Origin: Eubacteriaceae bacterium
Lineage (GTDB): Bacteria > Bacillota > Clostridia > Lachnospirales > Lachnospiraceae
Assembly: GCA_910574915.1 (NCBI GenBank)
Contig: CAJTCR010000034.1
Span: 1 to 54,989 of the forward strand
Direction: 5' to 3'
DNA: 54,989 nt
Shown: piece after piece, positions 25,459 to 34,559 of the stretch
How the letters are laid out: every line of letters begins with the position of its first letter
How positions within the stretch are numbered: position 1 is the stretch's first letter
The notes under the pieces: generated by a model
Databases searched by the model: none
The model's input: the letters and a program-made list of their open reading frames with translations, nothing else
What the model was told of the DNA's origin: nothing
Program-made: the position numbers and the translations under genes

Positions 25459-25707
25459 CTAAACCAGCACAAGCGCGGCAAGCATCATACCCAGCCTTAG
25501 CAGCATCCCCTGTGCTTCCTGCATCTGCATACTTCCGATCGCAGATGTCACATACCGCGCGGCCAGAGGGATCACAAGCTCCACCGCCGCAGAGACAAAC
25601 GCGAAAAACATATCTGTCCAAAACACCCGCCGATACGGCTTATAATATCCGGCAAGCCTGCGAATTTTCCTGAAAATATACACAAATATGCAGCGTTTCT
25701 TCTTCAT
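25459..25707 (-). pseudogene. N-terminal fragment of an ABC exporter
   Basis: About 65 codons match the start of a fused permease/ATPase exporter (KIRRLAGYYKPYRRVFWTDM, then AVELVIPLAARYVTSAIG). The frame stops at 25459, and the rest of the transporter is absent. The 5' part overlaps the 3' end of the kinase gene in another frame. With the regulator fragment it marks a multi-gene deletion. Confidence 0.65.
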
Positions 25708-26545
25708 ACTCCGCCTGGATCGTACCGCCCATCCCTTCCGCTAACGTACGTGCAATCGAAAGCCCAAGCCCTGTCGAGCCGCGCCCACTTTCCACCGTGT
25801 AAAACCGGTCGAATAAATGTCCGACACTGACCGGGTCTAAATTGCGCGCCTGGTTGGAAAAGCAGGCCCTGCCTGCCGCATCCAGCGTAACTTTTAAATC
25901 ACCGTCACTGTATTTTAACGCATTTCCGATAATGTTTGAAAAAATCCTGGACAGTGACTGCCTGTTCAGGTTTCTTATAACCGGCTGCCTGCAAATATCA
26001 ATGTCCGGGATCATCCCGGCTTTTTGAATCGCGCCATAATATCCTGCCAGGCTTTCTTCCAGCACCGCATTCACTGTAACCTCTTCGTACTGCGCAGATA
26101 CATCCACCGACAATATGACCGAATAGCGAAACAGCTCTTCGGCAAGCACCTTAAGCACATCGGCACGGTTTTTAATCATGGAAAGATACCCAGCCGCGGC
26201 TTTCGTCATCTGTTCATCTTCCAAAAGGCTCAGGTAGCCATAGATCGCCGTCAGAGGTGTGCGCAGGTCATGAGATATATGCGTAACTGCCGTTTTTACT
26301 TCCTGGTCTCCTCTCGTATACAATATCTGTTTCTGGCGCAGCAGCTTTAGCTGTCTGTCTAAATCGGCAGCTAACCTTCGGATTCCCGGATCAGCGCTTG
26401 CAGTATCGATCCCGATATTGGTATCTGTCTGCATCCGGCTGGCAAACTGGTCACAGATCTCCTGCAAATCTCTGCGCATAGCATAAAGCTTAAACAGCAA
26501 AAAAACAATTCCTCCTGCCAGACATACAGTAACGGCAATCAGCAT
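25640..26545 (-). CDS. Sensor histidine kinase of an ABC transporter locus
   Basis: A 301-residue kinase with one N-terminal helix (MLIAVTVCLAGGIVFLLFKL) and no sizeable sensor domain, typical of kinases that sense through an ABC transporter. The histidine is in ISHDLRTPLTAIYGYLSLLE; the N box is NIIGNALKYSDG and the G box TGLGLSIARTLAEG. Its last residues (QENSQACRIL) run into the ABC-exporter fragment, so the true C-terminus may have been changed by the deletion there. It begins one base after the permease stop. The likely cognate regulator is at 29163. Confidence 0.83.
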   Translation of the reverse strand: MLIAVTVCLAGGIVFLLFKLYAMRRDLQEICDQFASRMQTDTNIGIDTASADPGIRRLAADLDRQLKLLRQKQILYTRGDQEVKTAVTHISHDLRTPLTAIYGYLSLLEDEQMTKAAAGYLSMIKNRADVLKVLAEELFRYSVILSVDVSAQYEEVTVNAVLEESLAGYYGAIQKAGMIPDIDICRQPVIRNLNRQSLSRIFSNIIGNALKYSDGDLKVTLDAAGRACFSNQARNLDPVSVGHLFDRFYTVESGRGSTGLGLSIARTLAEGMGGTIQAEYEEETLHICVYFQENSQACRIL

Positions 26546-26546
26546 T

Positions 26547-27392
26547 TTATTTAATATCCTTTCTCTGAAACAAAATCATCCCGACTGCGTTCGTTCCTAA
26601 CGTAACGACAGCAGCATACAGACACATCAGCGCCGTATGCATTTCTTTTTGCACGGAAAAAACAGACACCTGCATATTCTGTCCGCTCGGCAGAAAATCA
26701 TGCAAAAACTGGTAAACCGCCCGCTTCGTTCCCGTAAGATAATTGGGATTCGGTATATCTCTTACGACCTCGCGCACGCCATTTTCCGTAGTAATATAAT
26801 CGGTAATAAACGCAGGCGCATACAAATACTGCTCAACCATCGCCGAAACAATCAGCAGTGCAAACGCAAGCAGCACATTGATCATCGCTGCATGAGATTT
26901 GCTCGTAACCAGCATGGAAAACATATGAAATACCGATACATAAGAGACGCATACAAAAATCAGTACGAGGCACACCTTGAAAAAATGGCGCGCATCCATA
27001 TCCGGCGGCCCTATCAGCAAAAACCCTGCCAAAAGCACCGCGGCAACGGCTGCAAACGCCTGTACCATGCTTGCAGCGAGGCAGCTCAGCTCATCCGCCA
27101 GATAGATATGGATACGTGCCTGCCCAATCATCAGTTTATTACGGATCGTCCCGTCGTCGTATTCTGTCCCGGTAACCAGGCTGCTGCACACGGAAATCAG
27201 AATCCCTACCATAACAATGGCTCGAAAGATACTTTCTGCAAATATCTCCGGCATAGCCAGCTTATATGTTTTTGCCTGGAAATAATAATTCAAAAACGTC
27301 CATACATTAAATCCGGCAAGCAGCACCATGCCTCCCCAAAATATTTTTGTTTTCCGTATCCGCACCATATTTGCACGCAGTAATTTACGCAT
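26547..27392 (-). CDS. ABC-2-type permease
   Basis: A 281-residue membrane protein. It starts MRKLLRANMVRIRKTKIFWG with a first helix MVLLAGFNVWTFLNYYF. Further helices are AIVMVGILISVCSSLVTG, AFAAVAAVLLAGFLLIG, VCLVLIFVCVSYVSVFHMF, MINVLLAFALLIVSAMV and a last one near the end (LMCLYAAVVTLGTNAVGMIL). The TGTEYDDGTIRNKLMIGQ segment is characteristic of the ABC-2 permeases of bacitracin/lantibiotic-type exporters. ATG 27392 follows GGAGGTGGCAGCT and overlaps the ATPase stop. Confidence 0.85.
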   Translation of the reverse strand: MRKLLRANMVRIRKTKIFWGGMVLLAGFNVWTFLNYYFQAKTYKLAMPEIFAESIFRAIVMVGILISVCSSLVTGTEYDDGTIRNKLMIGQARIHIYLADELSCLAASMVQAFAAVAAVLLAGFLLIGPPDMDARHFFKVCLVLIFVCVSYVSVFHMFSMLVTSKSHAAMINVLLAFALLIVSAMVEQYLYAPAFITDYITTENGVREVVRDIPNPNYLTGTKRAVYQFLHDFLPSGQNMQVSVFSVQKEMHTALMCLYAAVVTLGTNAVGMILFQRKDIK

Positions 27393-28299
27393 AGCTGCCA
27401 CCTCCAATCAAACGGATATAATAGCTCTCCAGACTTTCATCCTTCACAAAAATACGGAAAACCTCACACTGCTTTTCGGCAAGCCGCATGACCAGCTCGG
27501 TCACAGTGACATCCCCGTAGATATCCGCTTCGGTATCCGAATGCACTGCATATTCAAGACCCATCTCATCCAGTACCAGCGCCAGAAGCCTGGTGCTTTC
27601 CACCTCTACGCAGATACATTTACGGCACGCGTCTTCCAGCTCCTGCGCGCTCAGCTCCTTGACCATACGTCCGTGGTCGATAAATCCATAATGCGTCGCG
27701 AGGCGGGAAAGCTCGTCTAAAATATGGCTGGAAATCAGCACAGTAATCTGCCGCTCCTCATTTAACCGCAAAATCAGCTCCCGCATCTGTACAATCCCCT
27801 GCGGGTCTAGCCCGTTGACCGGCTCATCCAGCACCAGAAAATCAGGATCGCCCGCCAGTGCAACCGCAATCCCAAGCCTTTGGCGCATTCCGAGCGAAAA
27901 GTTCCTCGCCTTCTTTTTTCCGGTATCCGAAAGCCCCACAAGCTCCAGCAGTTCTTCGATCCCGTCAAAAGAAGGCTTTCCCAGCACCAGGTACTGCTGG
28001 CACAGATTATCATACGCAGACAGCTCCAGATAGATCGACGGCGTCTCAACCACCGCTCCCATCCTCCTGCGCTCTGCCGCAATCTCCTTTTTTTCACTGC
28101 TCTTCCCATACAAAGAATAACTTCCCCCGGTTTGCCGTTGCAGCCCGCAGATAAGCCGGATCAGCGTCGTCTTCCCAGCCCCGTTTTTCCCTACAAATCC
28201 ATAGATCGCCCCTTTCGGCACATGCATAGACAATCTGTCTAATGCTTTAAAATGCCCATACTGCTTAGAAAGTGCATCCGTTGTCAGCACATATTCCAT
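27385..28299 (-). CDS. ABC transporter ATP-binding protein
   Basis: A 304-residue ATPase. Walker A is GKNGAGKTT, the signature FSLGMRQRLGIA, Walker B DFLVLDEPVNGLDP and the switch histidine ISSHILDEL. The C-terminal extension of about 90 residues is as in BcrA-type antimicrobial exporters. ATG 28299 has GGAGG seven bases upstream. Four TTAAG repeats lie in its promoter region (28351..28390). With the permease and kinase downstream it would form a peptide-resistance module, the regulator being at 29163 beyond an insertion. Confidence 0.9.
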   Translation of the reverse strand: MEYVLTTDALSKQYGHFKALDRLSMHVPKGAIYGFVGKNGAGKTTLIRLICGLQRQTGGSYSLYGKSSEKKEIAAERRRMGAVVETPSIYLELSAYDNLCQQYLVLGKPSFDGIEELLELVGLSDTGKKKARNFSLGMRQRLGIAVALAGDPDFLVLDEPVNGLDPQGIVQMRELILRLNEERQITVLISSHILDELSRLATHYGFIDHGRMVKELSAQELEDACRKCICVEVESTRLLALVLDEMGLEYAVHSDTEADIYGDVTVTELVMRLAEKQCEVFRIFVKDESLESYYIRLIGGGSYA

Positions 28300-28350
28300 A
28301 ATTGAACCTCCATTCTTATCGCTGTTCATGGATATTCTAATCTGTAAATG

Positions 28351-28390
28351 TTAAGAAACCGGTTAAGGAAATGATTAAGATTTATTTAAG
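28351..28390 (-). promoter_or_regulatory. Four tandem TTAAG repeats upstream of the ABC operon
   Basis: TTAAG (CTTAA on the coding strand) occurs at 28351, 28363, 28375 and 28386, spaced 12, 12 and 11 bases. Such direct repeats at about one helical turn are how OmpR-type dimers bind side by side. They lie just upstream of a TAGAAT -10 candidate and the ABC ATPase start. The regulator at 29163 is the likely ligand, by inference. Confidence 0.6.
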
Positions 28391-28471
28391 ATGCGGGCTC
28401 TTTGTGCTTTTCCTTTTATTCTTTTTATTTTTGTGTTATGCTGTACTTAAATAAAAATATACAATTCACAT

Positions 28472-28617
28472 AGTACCACAGTGAACAAATCAAACCATAT
28501 CAGGCTTGTTTTAGTAGCACTTTACGAAGAGCAGCCGGGAGAGGGGATTGGCACACCCTGGCGTTCCTTCATGAAAAAGTGAAACAAAACAATTCAAACT
28601 TGCTCGCTGTAGTACCA
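28472..28617 (+). repeat. R2 repeat, internally deleted copy
   Basis: The left flank (GTGAACAAATCAAACCATAT) and first arm (GCCGGGAGAGGGGATTGG) match the full R2 copies, but the sequence then jumps straight to the right flank (GGCGTTCCTTCATGAAAAAG). The ends GTACCACAGTGAACAA and an inverted GTACTACAGCGAGCAA bound it. A deletion derivative lying between the ABC operon and the Uma2 gene. Confidence 0.7.
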
Positions 28618-28633
28618 GGAAAGGAGCAGCTCT

Positions 28634-29188
28634 ATGTCATATGCCATCAAACAACCACCTGTATATACTGAAGATGACTATTACCGCCTGCCTGAAAATG
28701 TGCGTGCCGAGCTGATCGACGGGCAGTTTTACAGCATGTCCGCACCAAGCCGGATACATCAAACGTTATTAATTGAATTGTGCACGATAATCAATAACTA
28801 TCTCAAGTCAAAAAAAGGTTCCTGCCGCGTCTATCCCGCACCATTTGCAGTAAAGCTGTTCAGCGACAACAAAACCGTTGTGGAACCGGATATCAGTGTG
28901 ATATGCAGCCCGAGCAAGCTAACTGACCGCGGGTGCACAGGTGCTCCTGACTGGATCATAGAAATCACCTCTCCCAGCAACCCGGAGCATGATTATATCG
29001 AAAAACTGAATCTATATAAACATGCCGGGGTACGGGAATATTGGATTGCAGATCCTATAACAGCCAAAATCACGGTCTACCATCTGGAAGAATTCCGCTT
29101 TCAAATGGACACTTACACCTTCCAGGACAAGATAAAAGCAGGCATCTATGAGGACTTATGGATTAACTTTCAAGATCTTTCGCTTTAA
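28634..29188 (+). CDS. Uma2-family (DUF820) putative endonuclease
   Basis: A 184-residue protein of the Uma2/DUF820 group, which has a restriction-endonuclease-like fold. Signatures: RAELIDGQFYSMSAPSRIHQ, VEPDISVIC, GAPDWIIEITSPSNPEHDYI and KLNLYKHAGVREYWIADP, holding the D-x(n)-E-x-K-like acidic residues. Biological role unsettled; such genes are dispersed and often mobile. It runs against its neighbours and its 3' end overlaps the regulator at 29163 by 26 bases. It sits next to a repeat copy, so it probably arrived by insertion. Confidence 0.88.
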   Translation: MSYAIKQPPVYTEDDYYRLPENVRAELIDGQFYSMSAPSRIHQTLLIELCTIINNYLKSKKGSCRVYPAPFAVKLFSDNKTVVEPDISVICSPSKLTDRGCTGAPDWIIEITSPSNPEHDYIEKLNLYKHAGVREYWIADPITAKITVYHLEEFRFQMDTYTFQDKIKAGIYEDLWINFQDLSL

Positions 29189-29840
29189 GCTTAAACCCAA
29201 TTCCCCAGACTGCTTCAATATAATCTGTCCCGTTTACTGCTTTTAGTTTTTTGCGAAGATGGCTGACATGCACATTGAGGGAATTTTCTGTACAGTCCGG
29301 CGTATCCATGCTGAGGCGTTCCAGCAGTACGCTGCGTGTGACAACCTGGCTTGGATTTTGCATCAGCAGCTTTAATATGGCAAACTCTGTCCTTGTCGCC
29401 TTTACCGGCGTGCCGCTCACCCGCAGCTCATGCAGATCGGTATCTATTTCCAGATCTTCATAGCGAAGCAACTGGTTTGCCTGCGCAAGCTGCTGCCTGC
29501 GAAACTGGACGGCAATACGTGCAAGCAGCTCCTGGATATCAAACGGCTTTGTCAGATAGTCGTTTGCTCCATGCAAAAGCAGATTTACTTTATCCGAAAT
29601 ATCCGCCTTCGCACTGATGACAATAATCGGCAGGCTGCCCGCCGCTTCCAGCACTTCCTCTCCCGAAAGCCCCGGCAGCATCAAATCAAGCAGCATTAAG
29701 TCTGGCTTTTTGCGCTCCAAAAGCATTAACGCTTCGGTTCCTGAATAGGCGCGCATCGTCTGATATCCTTCCTTTTGCAGCACCTTTTCCAGCATATCGC
29801 CAATATAAATGTCATCATCAATAATCGCAATCGTTTCCAT
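29163..29840 (-). CDS. OmpR-family response regulator
   Basis: A 225-residue regulator. IIDDDIYIGD gives the acidic pocket, LMLLDLMLPGLSGEEV the phosphoacceptor and NDYLTKPFDIQ the lysine. The winged helix ends CTENSLNVHVSHLRKKL and VWGIGFKL. No kinase is adjacent. The kinase at 25640, behind the ABC genes on the same strand, is the natural partner: regulator-ATPase-permease-kinase is a common order. It lies 29 bases downstream of sbcC, without a visible terminator between. Confidence 0.88.
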   Translation of the reverse strand: METIAIIDDDIYIGDMLEKVLQKEGYQTMRAYSGTEALMLLERKKPDLMLLDLMLPGLSGEEVLEAAGSLPIIVISAKADISDKVNLLLHGANDYLTKPFDIQELLARIAVQFRRQQLAQANQLLRYEDLEIDTDLHELRVSGTPVKATRTEFAILKLLMQNPSQVVTRSVLLERLSMDTPDCTENSLNVHVSHLRKKLKAVNGTDYIEAVWGIGFKLKAKDLES

Positions 29841-29869
29841 GTTCTGATCCTTCCCTGCTTCTTTTCACA

Positions 29870-32800
29870 CTATTCTATCGTAATACGGCTGTTTACGCTG
29901 CCGTCCTTTTCCCGGTATTTTGTCACAATTATCTTGCGTTCCATCTGCTCTTTTAATTCCGAGACATGGGAAATCACACCGACCAGGCGGTTTCCCTGCG
30001 TCAGGCGCAGCAATGCCTTCATCGCCTTGTCAAGCGCCTCTTCGTCGAGAGAGCCAAACCCTTCATCTACAAACATGGAATCCATCTGAATCCCGCCGGC
30101 ATACGACTGGATCTCATCGGACAGCCCCAGCGCCAGCGACAAAGACGCTTCAAACGTCTCTCCGCCAGACAGCGTCCTGACGCTGCGCTGCGTCGCATTG
30201 TAATGATCAATCACACACAGCTCAAGCCCTGCCTTTGTTTTCAGGCTGCCGTTATTTTCCTCGCGCTTTAACTCATACTGTCCGCTGCTCATCGTCATCA
30301 GCCGTACATTGGCGCGCCTTAAAATCCGGTCAAAATACGCCGTCTGAATATAAGTTTCCAGCTCGATCTTCGGCTTCCCGTTGAGCGAACCGTTCGCCGT
30401 ATCCGACAACGCGTGCATCCAAATATACGTTTCTTCCACCGCGGCAATATCCGCCTGCTTCTCTTTTACTTTCCGGTAAATATCCTTGTTTACAGCATAA
30501 GCATGGTGTTTCCTGTCCCTCTGCGCGCGCAGCTTTTCCTTTTCCCGCAAAAGCTGTTCTTTTCTCTCAGCCACCACATCCTCCTGCATATGCGCTGCCT
30601 CTCCCGCATCATTAAGCTGGCTTTTAATCGTCTCTACCGCAGCAAGCAGCCGCTCCACCTTTGTCTGACAGCCCGCATACTGCTGCTGCGCCTGCTGCAA
30701 CGCATCCTCCAGCGCCTGTTTTCGGACCATAAGCGCCTGTATTTGCTGCTGCGCCTGCTCCTTTTGCTCCGTTCCAAGCTCCTCAAGCAAGCTCTGTATC
30801 TTCTCTGCCCTTGCCTGGCTGTTCGCCTTTTTCCGCTCCAGTAAAACTTCCGTACGCTGGATCTGCTCTGCAACCGCACGAAACTGGCTTTGCATACCCG
30901 GGATCTGTTCTTCCAGCACCTGTTTTCGTTCCAGCTTTCGTTTGCAGTTACAAAGCTGCTCTAAAAGCCGCGCTGCACGCTGCTCCAAACGTTGTTCCAG
31001 TTTTTCTGCCGTTTCTAGCAATGCGGTTTCTGCTTGTTCTGTTAATATTGTTTCTGTCACCTCTGACAATGTCGTTTTTTTCTGTTCTGTTAATGTTGTT
31101 TCTGTCACCTCTGACAATGCTATTTCTTTTGTCTGTGTCAATGCGGCTCTTGTTTCTTCCGCCAGTTTCGGGTCAATAGTCCATATATTTTTCCACAACT
31201 GCTTCCTTTTTTCTTCTCTTCTGTTTTTTACAACTTCCAGTTCTTTATCAAGCTCCAAAAGCTGCTCCTGCCGGGATGCCAGTTGCTGTTCTTTTTCCTG
31301 CTTCCCGGCTTCTAATATCTGTCGTTTTTCAATATTTGCCCTGCTGTTTTCCATGCACCGGAAAACTGCCTGTTCGTATTTCTGTATAACAGGAAGGCAT
31401 TCCTCCAGGCTTTTTTGCGTGAAGCATTCGGTCTTATTTTTTTCAGACAGCGTGTGCATTTTGGGTATTTGCAGATCTGCATCCGTCTCTTTTATACGCG
31501 GTAGCTGCACATATGCCTGTGCTTCTTTTAAAATCTGTTCGGCTTTTTGCAGATCCAGCGAAATCTGTTTTTGCAGTGTCTGATCCTGTCCGCGCAGGCT
31601 GGCAAGCTGCTCCTGCATGTCTGCCATCTGCTGTATCAGCCGCTGCTTTTCCTCCTTCGCTTCTTCTGCCTGCTGTTCCAGCTTATCCAGACGCTTTTTG
31701 TCTGCCTGCGCCTTGTGCATCTGCTGTTCGCATTGTTCAAAAATTTGCTGCAAATATGCTTCTGCTTCTTTTGGATTCTCCGCAAAATTTTCCGCAAGCC
31801 CAAACTGGCGGATACTCTGCGCAAGCTGCCTGCTTTTTTCTTCCAGCTTGCCGCAAGCTGCCGCGGCATCCTGGCTTTTTTGCTGCAACAGCCCGTTGCG
31901 TTTTTTCTGTTCTGCTTCGCCTGCCGCAAGCTGCCGATCCAGCTCTTCCCTGCGGATCTTTTGCGCCTGTGCGTTTTTTACTGCTTCTTTCAGCTCTTTT
32001 TCTGCGCTCTGCAACTGCTGGCGTTTTTCCAAAAGCCGGTCTTCGAGCCACGTGTTTTCTGCTGTTTCATCTACCTTGTGTACAGCTTCCTTCGCCCCAA
32101 ATAAATCCGCGGCAAGCTCACCTGCCAAATGCTGCTGCTCGACAAGACGTTCTGCCAAATGTCCTGCCTGTACGCTCAGGCGTTCTGCTTTGGCACGCAG
32201 GAGGTCAAGCTGTTTTTTTTCCTGGTCCAGCTCTTCTTTTTCAGGCACGGTGTCCGGCACTTTTGCAGGCTGCGGATGATGACTGGAACCGCAGACCGGG
32301 CAAGGGCTGCCTTCTGTCAGGCCGCTTGCCAAAAGCCCTGCCTGGGCATCCAAAAAAAGCTGCTCCATTTTGCGGAAGCGGACTGCTGCCTGCTCTTTTT
32401 CCTTTGCGGCACTGCTATACGCTTTCTGTGCCGACGCAAGCTCTTCCTGCCGCTGTGCTAACAGCTTTCGCTGCTTTGTCAGATTTTCATGTACTTTCTT
32501 TTGTTCGCCAAGTTCTTTTTGCTGCTGTGTAAGCTTTAGCAGCGCGGCATCCGCATCTTTGACCTGCTCCCATTCTTCTTTCCGCTGCTCCAGCCGTTTT
32601 TGCTGCTCTTCAAACTCTGCCCGTATATGGATATAAGCGTTTTTTTGCTGTTCGGCTTCTTTTTCCAGCTCCGTGATGCTTTGCACCTGTTCTTTAAATA
32701 CCGTAAGATTCGATAATGCTTCCTTTACCTTCTGGACGGCATGAACCTCACGCTCTCCTACGTTTTTTAACTGTTCCTGTTCGGCGCTTCGCTGTTTTTG

Positions 32801-34345
32801 CGCCTGTTCGATCCATTCTTTTCGCTTCGCAAGCTCCTCATGCGCTTTCTGTGCCTGCGCCGTTTCTTTCACTGCTGCTGTTTGTTCTTCCTGCTCTCTT
32901 GTTAAAATACGCTGCTGCTCTGCTAATTTTTCTCTGAGTTCTTCCACCTGCAAAAGCCGTTGATCCTCGCCTTCTAACTGCCCAAGCTGCTCGTTAAAAT
33001 CCTGTACCTGCTCTGTGATCTGCGCTGCCTTTTTTTGCCAGGCTGCGATGTATTCCTTTTTTTGCTGTTCCTTGTGCACTTCTTCCAGCAGCTCCTGCCG
33101 CTGCTGACGGAGGCTGTTTTGGCCGCGTAAGGTATCTTCTTTTTGACGCTCCAGCCGTTCCTTTTCTTCCCCGGCAGACGCAAGTGCTTGCAGCTCCTTC
33201 GTATCCTCCTTGATCTGCTGTTCAAGTTGCTCGCTGCGTGCGCTTTGTTCCTGCTGATACGCTGTTTGCGCCTGTATCTGCTCTTCCTCTGCCTGCTGCG
33301 CGTCTTTTTCAGTCTGGAGCCTGTCGAATAGCAGCAAATGATCCTGCTGCTCTTTGATCTTCAGTGCAAGCGGCGCACATTCCTGCGCATCCTGTTCCGC
33401 TTTTTGCAGCCGTTCGTTTGCAAGCTCAAGCTCCGGCTGCCGCTGCTTTAACGCAAGCTCGTTTGCCGCCAGCTTTTCCTGCTGCTCTTTGATTTTATGG
33501 ATATTCCCGATCAACTGGTCTTCTTTTTGAATCTGTATTTCCAGCGCCTGCGTCTTTACGTCCAGATCTGCAACCGCGTCTTTTTCTTCCCTGCACATCT
33601 GCTCCAATACGTCTAATCCTTCGGCGATCCTGCCTTCAAACTTTTCTTTGCTGAGCGTTTTCATTTGATCTGCCGCCGGCGTATCATCCTCAAAAATAAT
33701 TCCATCCATATATTGGTTCATACTGCGCTTTAATTCCTCATACGCACGTCTTTGCTGTCCTTCCGCCGCCTTTAGCTGTTCTTGCAGCCTCTGGTACCTG
33801 CCGGTCTTAAAAATCTGGCGGAAAATACCGATCCGCTCCTCTGTCCCCGCCAGCAAAAGCTTCTGAAAATCTCCCTGCGCAATCATCGCAATCTGCGTAA
33901 ACTGCCTGCGGTCTAATCCGATCAGTTCCGTTACCGCCTTAGTAACCTCTTTTGTTTTTGTCACAGGGGCACGTCCATCCGCATCTGGATAGACAAGCTC
34001 TGCATCCGCCCGTTGCAGCGTGTAGCCCTTTCCCCTGCCTTTGGGACGCATATACTCAGGGTTGCGCCTTACCGCATAACGCTTTCCACGATAGTCAAAC
34101 GTAAACAGGACATAAGTCGGCACGTCCTCTTTCGCATACTTGCTGCGAAACATCTCTGCCCTGCGCACATCACCGCTCGGTTCCCCGTACAGTGCAAACG
34201 AGATTGCATCAAAAATCGTCGTCTTGCCGGCACCGGTATCTCCGGTAATCAGGTATAAGCCCTGGGTGCCAAACCGTTCAAAATCTATCTCCGTCTCGCC
34301 TGCATATGGACCGAAGGCGCTCATGATTAGTTTTACAGGTTTCAT
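29870..34345 (-). CDS. sbcC: Exonuclease SbcCD, subunit C (SMC-like ATPase)
   Basis: A 1491-residue ATPase of the SbcCD (Rad50/Mre11-type) nuclease, which opens DNA hairpins and processes double-strand ends. Walker A is ITGDTGAGKTTIFDAI near residue 35; the centre holds the zinc hook CPVCGSSHH near residue 680; the C-terminus has RTLSGGETFEASLSLALGLS and MFVDEGFGSLDEEAL. Long glutamine- and glutamate-rich coiled coils flank the hook. It is roughly 450 residues longer than the E. coli protein, and part of the second coil is a tandem 16-residue duplication (LSEVTETTLTEQ...LSEVTETILTEQ, near 31021..31117). ATG 34345 follows TAGGAGG; the frame runs upstream into a repeat without support. Confidence 0.94.
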   Translation of the reverse strand: MKPVKLIMSAFGPYAGETEIDFERFGTQGLYLITGDTGAGKTTIFDAISFALYGEPSGDVRRAEMFRSKYAKEDVPTYVLFTFDYRGKRYAVRRNPEYMRPKGRGKGYTLQRADAELVYPDADGRAPVTKTKEVTKAVTELIGLDRRQFTQIAMIAQGDFQKLLLAGTEERIGIFRQIFKTGRYQRLQEQLKAAEGQQRRAYEELKRSMNQYMDGIIFEDDTPAADQMKTLSKEKFEGRIAEGLDVLEQMCREEKDAVADLDVKTQALEIQIQKEDQLIGNIHKIKEQQEKLAANELALKQRQPELELANERLQKAEQDAQECAPLALKIKEQQDHLLLFDRLQTEKDAQQAEEEQIQAQTAYQQEQSARSEQLEQQIKEDTKELQALASAGEEKERLERQKEDTLRGQNSLRQQRQELLEEVHKEQQKKEYIAAWQKKAAQITEQVQDFNEQLGQLEGEDQRLLQVEELREKLAEQQRILTREQEEQTAAVKETAQAQKAHEELAKRKEWIEQAQKQRSAEQEQLKNVGEREVHAVQKVKEALSNLTVFKEQVQSITELEKEAEQQKNAYIHIRAEFEEQQKRLEQRKEEWEQVKDADAALLKLTQQQKELGEQKKVHENLTKQRKLLAQRQEELASAQKAYSSAAKEKEQAAVRFRKMEQLFLDAQAGLLASGLTEGSPCPVCGSSHHPQPAKVPDTVPEKEELDQEKKQLDLLRAKAERLSVQAGHLAERLVEQQHLAGELAADLFGAKEAVHKVDETAENTWLEDRLLEKRQQLQSAEKELKEAVKNAQAQKIRREELDRQLAAGEAEQKKRNGLLQQKSQDAAAACGKLEEKSRQLAQSIRQFGLAENFAENPKEAEAYLQQIFEQCEQQMHKAQADKKRLDKLEQQAEEAKEEKQRLIQQMADMQEQLASLRGQDQTLQKQISLDLQKAEQILKEAQAYVQLPRIKETDADLQIPKMHTLSEKNKTECFTQKSLEECLPVIQKYEQAVFRCMENSRANIEKRQILEAGKQEKEQQLASRQEQLLELDKELEVVKNRREEKRKQLWKNIWTIDPKLAEETRAALTQTKEIALSEVTETTLTEQKKTTLSEVTETILTEQAETALLETAEKLEQRLEQRAARLLEQLCNCKRKLERKQVLEEQIPGMQSQFRAVAEQIQRTEVLLERKKANSQARAEKIQSLLEELGTEQKEQAQQQIQALMVRKQALEDALQQAQQQYAGCQTKVERLLAAVETIKSQLNDAGEAAHMQEDVVAERKEQLLREKEKLRAQRDRKHHAYAVNKDIYRKVKEKQADIAAVEETYIWMHALSDTANGSLNGKPKIELETYIQTAYFDRILRRANVRLMTMSSGQYELKREENNGSLKTKAGLELCVIDHYNATQRSVRTLSGGETFEASLSLALGLSDEIQSYAGGIQMDSMFVDEGFGSLDEEALDKAMKALLRLTQGNRLVGVISHVSELKEQMERKIIVTKYREKDGSVNSRITIE

Positions 34346-34379
34346 TTTCTTCCTCCTAACCTGGGTGAATAGAATTGTG

Positions 34380-34475
34380 GATTTTTTTAGAATGTGTGGG
34401 GGACGCTGGAGGAAGGGAGGCGGGGCGGGGCTGCGGAGCCGTTTCCCTTCCTCCGGCTGTTCTTTCCACATGCTA
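34380..34475 (-). repeat. R2 repeat, short deleted copy
   Basis: On the minus strand it reads AACAGCC, a GGAGGAAGGGA arm, a G+C-rich loop, the matching TCCCTTCCTCC arm and GCGTCCCCC: the outer stem and flanks of R2 with the core gone. It lies in the sbcD-sbcC spacer, next to a full copy in the opposite orientation. Confidence 0.6.
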
Positions 34476-34559
34476 AATAAAACTTGCAGTATGTGACAGG
34501 ATATTTCCACAAGGATGCGTGAAAACTACCAGTATACATGTCATACTTCGTATGCTTTT

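Noticed and set aside
28351..28390. The TTAAG array as a CRISPR or iteron array
   Set aside because: The units are only 11-12 bases with no spacers, and the position is a promoter; no CRISPR array or origin is seen anywhere in the window.
29870..34345. Long plus-strand frames of up to 339 codons opposite sbcC
   Set aside because: They are antisense readings of glutamine/glutamate-rich coiled coil, giving cysteine/serine/phenylalanine-rich nonsense.
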